Origin: Henckelia pumila
Lineage: Eukaryota > Streptophyta > Magnoliopsida > Lamiales > Gesneriaceae
Direction of reading: 5' to 3'
Assembly: GCF_033568475.1 (NCBI RefSeq)
Contig: NC_133122.1
Location: 141,429,402-141,493,401 of the forward strand
DNA length: 64,000 nt
Below are positions 58,607-64,000 of the stretch, one piece after another (positions within the stretch are counted from its first letter, which is position 1; every line of letters begins with the position of its first letter). Under the pieces are notes generated by a model that was not told where the DNA came from, searched no databases, and worked only from the letters and a program-made list of their open reading frames with translations. A program made the translations under genes and the position numbers.

Positions 58607-59846
58607 TCTTGAACTGTTATGTTGGTTGTGATTTGGATGTACAATGTTTGATGTTTATGTGGTTGTTGAATTGTTGGGTTGGCGAAAGTGGTTGGGTTGA
58701 AACGTAGTATGAAATTTGGATAGTTGTTGTTGCATGCTGAATCAGTCACTAGTTCCTGCATTTGTGTTTTTAGTTTCTCGTTCGTATTATGTTTTTGCTT
58801 GTTTTGTTTTGTGTCAGTTTTATTGTTCAGTTGTTCGTTTTATTTTAATGTTGTCTGTGTTCGGTGGTGTGGTTGTTTATTTGAGAAAACAAAAACAAAA
58901 ATATGAAAATGAGAAAAGAAAAAGAAAAATGGCCTATGACGATGAAGTTGAAAAAAAAAAAAGAAAAAAGAAAATATAATCTAGTGTTGGCGACATTGGA
59001 TCTTGAGTTCTCACTTTTTCTGCACTATAGCCTTGACTGTCGATACTCCTGATAAGTAGAGAAAATTGTGTGGATTTTGTGAGAAGATTAGCTGATTTGA
59101 TTCTTAACTTTGGTGATACATACTCGAAACTGAGGTAGATTTTTACAAACAGAGAAATGATTTAGGCAACTTTGTTTTTGAGCCTGCAAGCCTTTGATTT
59201 GTTAGTCTTTCATTTGTAGCCTTGCGAAAAAAAAAAAACAAAAATCCAATTGGATGAAAAAGAAAAGATAGAAAAAGATGGAGAAAGTAAGGTGAGGGGA
59301 GGCATTGAAAATGGATTGAAATTTGAGTCCAAAGAAAATGCAAAAAGGTGTAGAATGTATGGAGTAGAGGAGTCAGACAAATGTCTAACAATGCCCTGCA
59401 ACTGATAAACCTAGCCTACTCAATACCGTAGAAAATTATAAATATCCAATTCTCTTTGCTTGAATCTTATATGCTTACATTGACTATGGATACTTCTCTG
59501 CTATAAAAAGTGCTTGCCCAAAAGAACCCCCTGATAAGTCCTGTTGATCTTTGGGAGTAACGGTTGAACTTGGTGGAGAGTGTGTTGAAACTAGAGAGCG
59601 GGGTTAATGACTCTTTGAGGCTTACTGATTGCATGATTTGACCGAAAGTTAGGTGGGTAGACAAGATTGGCTAATCACACACACACGAGAACTCTTGAGA
59701 AAATTAGCTACACATGGATTAATTGTTGAACATCTGAGGCCAGTTGGGTTAATAAGTTTTACTGTTTTCTTGTGTGTTTTTAATTCCCTGTGCGTCTTAG
59801 TATTTTGTTTGTGTTGTTTTGTTTTGCTCGGGACTAGCAAAAGTTC

Positions 59847-59861
59847 AAGTTTGGGGGGATT
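59847..59861 (+). other. Athila polypurine tract
   Basis: AAGTTTGGGGGGATT directly precedes the TG of the 3' LTR. Confidence 0.92.
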
Positions 59862-61204
59862 TGATGAGTGCAATTTATGCACTTATATTTTATATGATTT
59901 AGCTTGGCTTTTGTTGTGTTTTGAGCGATATTAGGCATTTTCCTTGTTGTTTGTGTTGTTTGCAGGAATTTAAGTGTTATTCATTTTAATCGGCCAAAAG
60001 AAGTGAAAAGGAGGTGAAAAAGAGTTGAAGAACAAAGAAATAAAATTGCCCAGACTAGCGCCCCAGCGCTACAAGCCAAGCGCTCCAGCGCTACACGGAG
60101 CCTTCCGAAGGGTGAAAAGTCGAAGAAATAGCGCTCCAGCGCTATCAAACCAGCGCTCCAGCGCTGTTGAGGAATTTGGACGGGCGCTCCAGCGCCAATG
60201 ACTAGCGCTCCAGCGCTGCGCAATCCTAAAATTTGGAAAGTTTTTGATCGAGTTTAAGAAAGGATTTTAAGGCTTATTCTGAGGGATACGAGGGTTAGAG
60301 AGAATTTTTCAGAGCATAAGACGGCTATTGAGCGATTGGAAGTGCACAAGAGCTTGAGAATTCGGTACGAAGACGGAAGACGGCGGCATCCGGCGACGGA
60401 GAAGCTTCATTCTAATTCGTTCTAGTTTCTCTTTGAACTCTGTTTTTCTTAGTTTATGGATTGTTGGAAAAACATGAGTTATTTGATTTTGAATTGCGTT
60501 ATGAACTAATTTCTTAGTCTAGAGGTAGACGGATGTTGACTGGAAACCATGATTGACATATTTTGATTTATATATTTAAATTTCTTCACACAGTTTATTT
60601 GTGTTTTCCTGATCTTAATGCTTTCAATTTACTGGCCATAGATTGAATGATATTTTATTTAGAATCTATCACTCGAGAGAGAAGATTTTGAATACGACAT
60701 AAGAAAATACATCTTTGGTGTTTATACTGTTCGAGAGGCATATAACTCCATAGAATTCGTTATAAGAATTCTTGTGCTATTTAACGGATTTAATAATTGA
60801 ACTTTGATAGAGATATTGAGTTTGTTATTGAATATGAATTTCTGCTTGACACTCGAGAGAGGTAGTAGAAAATAATAGGGATTCTTGGCTAATAAACTAG
60901 AAGATTTTATAATTGAACAATCATTAGAAATAAATTGTGGTGTACAGTCAAGTGAAGTCGAACCTCTAGCATTCATCACTTATTGAATTTTTTCTCGTGA
61001 ACTCGTGGTATTTAGTTTTGTTTCTTGAAAATTTTAGTTTTATAAAAATCAAATCAACTTCGTAGCTCTACATAGGATTAGGATTATATTAGTTGCAAAT
61101 ATTTGATATAATATCATTTATTCATTCTCCGTGAGAACGATCTGGACTTAAATTCCTGTATTATAACTTGACATCATGCACTTGCGAGCGAAAAACACGC
61201 AACA
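59862..61204 (+). repeat. 3' LTR of the Athila element
   Basis: 1343 bp. It carries the same six-motif array as the 5' LTR (60057 to about 60217), with the fourth and sixth motifs here in the canonical AGCGCTCCAGCGCT form. Followed by TSD CATAT at 61205-61209. Confidence 0.96.
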
Positions 61205-61209
61205 CATAT

Positions 61210-62381
61210 TCAACAAGGTTGAAACATAGCAGGAAAATGTCGTACACAGGCCATAGAAGGTTTCTACCTGCAAATCATCCTTATCGAAGGCAAAGAAAGG
61301 CATTTAATGGGTACCAAGAGTTCAACCCTGCACCCAAACCATTGAGTGGCGATGAAGTGTTAAAAAAAGTCGATGGAATTCATTGTCATTGGGGAAAAAT
61401 GAGAAAGAAGATTCAGTCCACGAAGGATGATGTAAAACCATCCTTCAAAAAGAAATCAATTTTCTTTGAACTTGAGTATTGGAAACATCTATATGTTAGA
61501 CATGTTCTTGATGTGATGCATATAGAAAAGAACATCTGTGAAAGTCTTCTCGGTACGTTGCTTGACATTCCGGGAAAAACAAAGGATGGAATTGCAGCTA
61601 GATTAGACCTTGCTGAAATGAATTTGAGGACAGATTTAGCTCCAGTGATGGGGGAGAAAAAATCTTTTCTGCCAGCAGCATGTTATACATTTACAAAAGA
61701 TGAGAAAAGAAAGATTTTGAATTCTTTGTGTGGAATGCAATTACCTACATGTTACTCATCCAACGTTAAAAACTTTGTTTCGATGAAGGAGTTGAAACTT
61801 GTTGGCCTTAAGTCACACGACTACCACACTTTAATGCAGCAATTACTTCCAGTGGCCATACATGGTGTCTTGCCCAAACATGTCAGAGACTCTATCACTC
61901 GTTTGTGCTTCTTCTTCAATGAGCTATGTAATAAAGTGATGGATCCCTCAAAGTTGGATGAGCTGCAGAGAGAGATTGTGATCATATTGTGTTTACTTGA
62001 AAAGTGTTTTCCACCTTCATTTTTTGACATAATGATTCATTTAACAGTTCATCTTGTGCGAGAGGTGAAATTATGTGGCCCAGTTTGGTATAGGTACATG
62101 TATCCCTTTGAAAGATACATGAAGATTTTGAAAGGTTATGTGCGAAATCGCAATAGACCGGAAGGTTGCATGGCTGAATGTTATATTGCTGAAGAGGCGG
62201 TTGAATTTTGCTCAGACTATCTTGGTAGTTTGCACACAATTGGGATCCCTACAAGTCATCAACAAATAGAACTTACTAAACCTTTGTCGGCTGCAATTGT
62301 GCAATCCATTGCTGAGGATGAGTTGCAACAAGCACATCGTTATGTATTGGAAAATGATGTTGACACTGATCGCTATATTGA
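61210..62381 (+). pseudogene. CACTA TNP2-type transposase, middle part (tnp2 end and DUF4218)
   Basis: Continues the transposase after the Athila insertion in the same frame as 42042-42158. It contains RRFLPANHPYRRQRKAFNG, then YVRHVLDVMHIEKNICESLL, the end of the tnp2 domain. A DUF4218-type region follows, with LKSHDYHTLMQQLLPVAIHG, FFDIMIHLTVHL and MYPFERYMKILKGYVRN. The exon ends at ATTGA|GTAATT (62381). Upstream in-frame codons belong to the LTR and are not transposase. No stop or shift is seen within this part. Confidence 0.93.
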
Positions 62382-62463
62382 GTAATTTCTTCCACTTACT
62401 AATATGTTCATTAAGTTTTCTTAAATCTACATGTTTGCTTACTCGTAATAATAATTTGAATAG

Positions 62464-62569
62464 GGAACACATGGCATATTTGAATGCAAGATTTCCACAA
62501 AGGGCTAAGTCCAAGAGGTGGTTACAAGATGAGCATAACCGAACGTTTAGTACCTGGTTGCTTGATCGT
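62464..62569 (+). pseudogene. CACTA transposase, small exon
   Basis: After an 82-bp intron (62382-62463, GT...TAG) this 106-bp exon joins in frame and reads HMAYLNARFPQRAKSKRWLQ then FSTWLLDR, ending CGT|GTGAGT. The in-frame join and the clean borders support the model. Confidence 0.85.
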
Positions 62570-62652
62570 GTGAGTTCATTTATTATCACAATTGGCGTAC
62601 ATTTATTATCATGACTGTGCATAAATAATAAGTTATCACATAAATAATATAG

Positions 62653-63297
62653 GTTGCACGTGTTGATGATCATTCCACTTATCAAGTATCCGAAAGATTA
62701 AAGTGGATGGCGCGTGGACCTTCCAAGCAAGTCTTAAAGTACTCTAGTTATTTGATTGATGGGGTTACTTATGCTACAAGAAAGCGTGATGATATGCGAG
62801 TTGTTCAAAACTCCGGAGTCAGCTTAGTTGCAAAGACAATGCAAGTTTCTAGTGCAAAGGATAAACATCCTATCGTGTCAGATATGGTTTTTTATGGAGT
62901 AATACAAGAAATATGGGTGGTTGATTACCACAAATTTCAAATTCCGATGTTTAAATGTAATTGGGTGGAGAATAGTAATGGTATCAAGGTAGATGATCTT
63001 GGATTCACGTTGGTCAACCTCCATAGAATTGGATACAAATCTGATTCATTTATTTTAGCGAGCCAAGCGAAGCAAGTTTTTTACATTGAAGCTCCTGAAG
63101 ATCCTTTATGGAGTGTTGTACTTGCGACTCCAAGTAGGGAGTACTTTGAATACACAAAGGGTGAAGAGTTGGAAGAAACTGCAATGCATTATCAGTCTTC
63201 TAGCAGAGGGTTAGCACCAATGGATGTTGATGTTGCAGATGACAATGAACCATGCATTCGTGAAGACTGTGATGGGATTTGGGTTGAAAATAATTAA
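62653..63297 (+). pseudogene. CACTA transposase, last exon (DUF4216)
   Basis: After an 83-bp intron (62570-62652, GT...TAG) it reads VARVDDHSTYQVSERLKWMA, GPSKQVLKYSSYLIDGVTY and the DUF4216 stretch with YGVIQEIWVVDYHKFQIPMF, LGFTLVNLHRIGY and ASQAKQVFYIEAPEDPLWSV. It ends at TAA 63295-63297 after an acidic tail. DUF4218 and DUF4216 follow tnp2 in plant CACTA transposases. Intact in itself. Confidence 0.92.
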
Positions 63298-63619
63298 GTA
63301 CTTAAGTTTCACATTTGAGATGAGTTTGTAAAAAATTTACATTGAGATGTTATTTACGCTTTGAAGATGCTTGTTTGACATTGTTAGTTATGATCAGATA
63401 TTTTTTGACATTCAGTAATCGAACAATGGCAAATTAGTAGTTCTTGGATATTGAGAGTACTTCTATCTTACATGAATTGTTCTTATTTTTTGTTGTTGCC
63501 TATATTTCTTTCTTATTTCTAGACAATGCATTTATTTGTGATTACATAATGCGTCTAAAAGTTGACAGGAAAGAGTTCGACAACTAGCGAATACTTATCA
63601 GTGCTTGTATTTGCTGTAG
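63298..63619 (+). other. 3' flank of the transposase gene
   Basis: Non-coding AT-rich sequence, probably the transposase 3' UTR. No CACTA terminus or subterminal repeat is seen. Confidence 0.55.
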
Positions 63620-63905
63620 GTTTTGGCTTCTGAAAAGCTGTTGGAGAACAAATATAAAGCTGCCCAACGAAGCAAAGCAGTTACTGATTAGCGTCTGCTG
63701 TTTCAAAGTTTTTTCTGCTTTTTTGGGGCTAAATCTGGTTTGAACTGTAGAATAGCAAGCACTTATTTTCAATATATTTTAATTGATTTAACGGTTTAAT
63801 TCATCTTTTAATTTCTGTCCGCTGTCTTTGATTTGAAAACAGGCCATCGACAAAGTTCCTTTACTCCCAGGTTTTCTTGAGCTCGTAGGGATAGTGTATT
63901 CATCT
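63620..63905 (+). pseudogene. captured fragment resembling a thylakoid CAAD/CURT1-type protein
   Basis: First piece after CTGTAG at 63620: VLASEKLLENKYKAAQRSKA, then a stop at about 63690. The second piece, 63843-63905, lies between AACAG and GTGAGT, is exactly 21 codons and reads AIDKVPLLPGFLELVGIVYS. The latter matches the VPLLP-x-LELVG-x-Y signature of the plant/cyanobacterial CAAD domain (CURT1-like thylakoid membrane proteins). The following WFVYR part would be in the next exon, outside the window. It lies downstream of the transposase but apparently still in the CACTA element. The stop in the first piece suggests a non-functional fragment. Confidence 0.6.
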
Positions 63906-64000
63906 GTGAGTATCTTTATTTTTGTGAATGGCTTATCTATGTAGTTTATACCAATAATGTTGCATACTCGTTGGTTTTCCCTAAATTAATGTAATTTTGG
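63906..64000 (+). other. intron-like end of window
   Basis: Begins GTGAGTATC after the CAAD-like exon and is T-rich, as an intron would be. The window ends before any further exon. Confidence 0.45.

Larger units (their letters stand above)
58518..59861 (+). other. Athila 3' non-coding region with two polypurine-like tracts
   Basis: No credible gene. AAGTTTGGGGGGG at 58594-58606 closely resembles the functional tract AAGTTTGGGGGGATT at 59847-59861. Between them is a purine-rich block at about 58880-58980 (GAAAAAG repeats). Confidence 0.75.
42159..61204 (+). mobile_element. Athila-lineage Ty3/gypsy retrotransposon
   Basis: LTRs of 1344 and 1343 bp, TG...CA ends, and a perfect TSD CATAT. PBS TGGCGCCGTTGCCGGGGA, gag, a protease-RT-RNase H-integrase polyprotein, a third reading frame downstream of pol and a polypurine tract follow in order. 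Net of the nested Tekay element it is about 11.8 kb, normal for Athila. It is inserted in the CACTA transposase. The pol part is uninterrupted in sequence, but gag and the third frame carry frameshifts, so the element is not autonomous. Confidence 0.96.
36305..64000 (+). mobile_element. CACTA (EnSpm) transposon carrying host gene fragments, 3' end outside window
   Basis: Starts exactly CACTACAAGAAAA, the plant CACTA terminus, after TAT, the probable 3-bp target site. Then come palindromic subterminal repeats, a gene-fragment zone (about 36600-40000) and a TNP2-type transposase gene (40870-63297, interrupted). More gene-fragment exons lie beyond 63600. No inverted terminus is seen, and the missing part of the Tork LTR does not return, so the element continues past 64000. 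Without the nested Athila it already exceeds 8.6 kb. Confidence 0.92.

Noticed and set aside
61168-61209. Start of the transposase frame at 61168
   Set aside because: The codons before 61210 are the end of the Athila LTR and the TSD. They are an open-frame extension, not transposase.
63860-63900. Right CACTA terminus near TTTTCTTGAGCTCGTAG
   Set aside because: It differs from the expected TTTTCTTGTAGTG and lies within the CAAD-like exon. No Tork LTR sequence follows it.

Overview
The window is nuclear DNA of a flowering plant, almost certainly a eudicot. It is AT-rich with long (AT)n runs, and I found no intact host gene. The recognisable coding sequence belongs to plant transposable-element lineages (Ty1/copia Angela and Tork, Ty3/gypsy Tekay chromovirus and Athila, CACTA/EnSpm, hAT, Helitron). 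Host-gene pieces survive only as exon fragments, and these lie inside a CACTA element.

Left part, about 1-22547. This is gene-free intergenic DNA with microsatellites, a 79-bp tandem duplication, and scattered insertions. A candidate solo LTR lies at 6059-7377. A hAT-type MITE (9046-13419) was split by a solo LTR of the Tekay family (9605-13356, TSD GGACC). That solo LTR was itself hit by a minus-strand solo Angela LTR (10649-12536, TSD ATAGT) and by a second hAT MITE (12611-13053, TSD ATTTGGAC). Next come a 2.9-kb non-autonomous Helitron with a duplicated 3' end (14622-17550), a 387-bp mini-Helitron on the minus strand (18058-18444) and another candidate solo LTR (19589-21457).

Middle, 22548-36304. 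A degenerate Tork (Tnt1-like) copia element carries a whole Angela (BARE1-like) copia element, 23749-32710, inside its gag (TSD GATTG). Both have in-frame stops. The 3' LTR of the Tork element is cut after 232 bp by a CACTA element that starts at 36305.

Right part, 36305-64000. The CACTA element runs off the window. It has its CACTACAAGAAAA terminus, palindromic subterminal repeats and a TNP2-type transposase gene. It also holds fragments of host genes: terpene synthase exons 3-5 on the minus strand, exons resembling a conserved plant Rossmann-fold (SLOG/DprA-like) protein, and exons resembling a thylakoid CAAD/CURT1 protein. The transposase gene is split at 42158/61205 by a 19-kb Athila element (TSD CATAT). 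That Athila element is split inside its gag-pol frame by a complete Tekay chromovirus (45055-52329, TSD ATGAG).

Order of events implied by the nesting: Tork, then Angela (into its gag) and CACTA (into its 3' LTR) independently, then Athila into the CACTA, then Tekay into the Athila. The LTR pairs of Athila and Tekay each differ by roughly 1 percent by eye, so the last two insertions were probably close in time. Three of the retrotransposon families carry arrays of short imperfect palindromes in regulatory or leader DNA. These arrays, together with the gene-capturing CACTA element, are the most interesting signals here.
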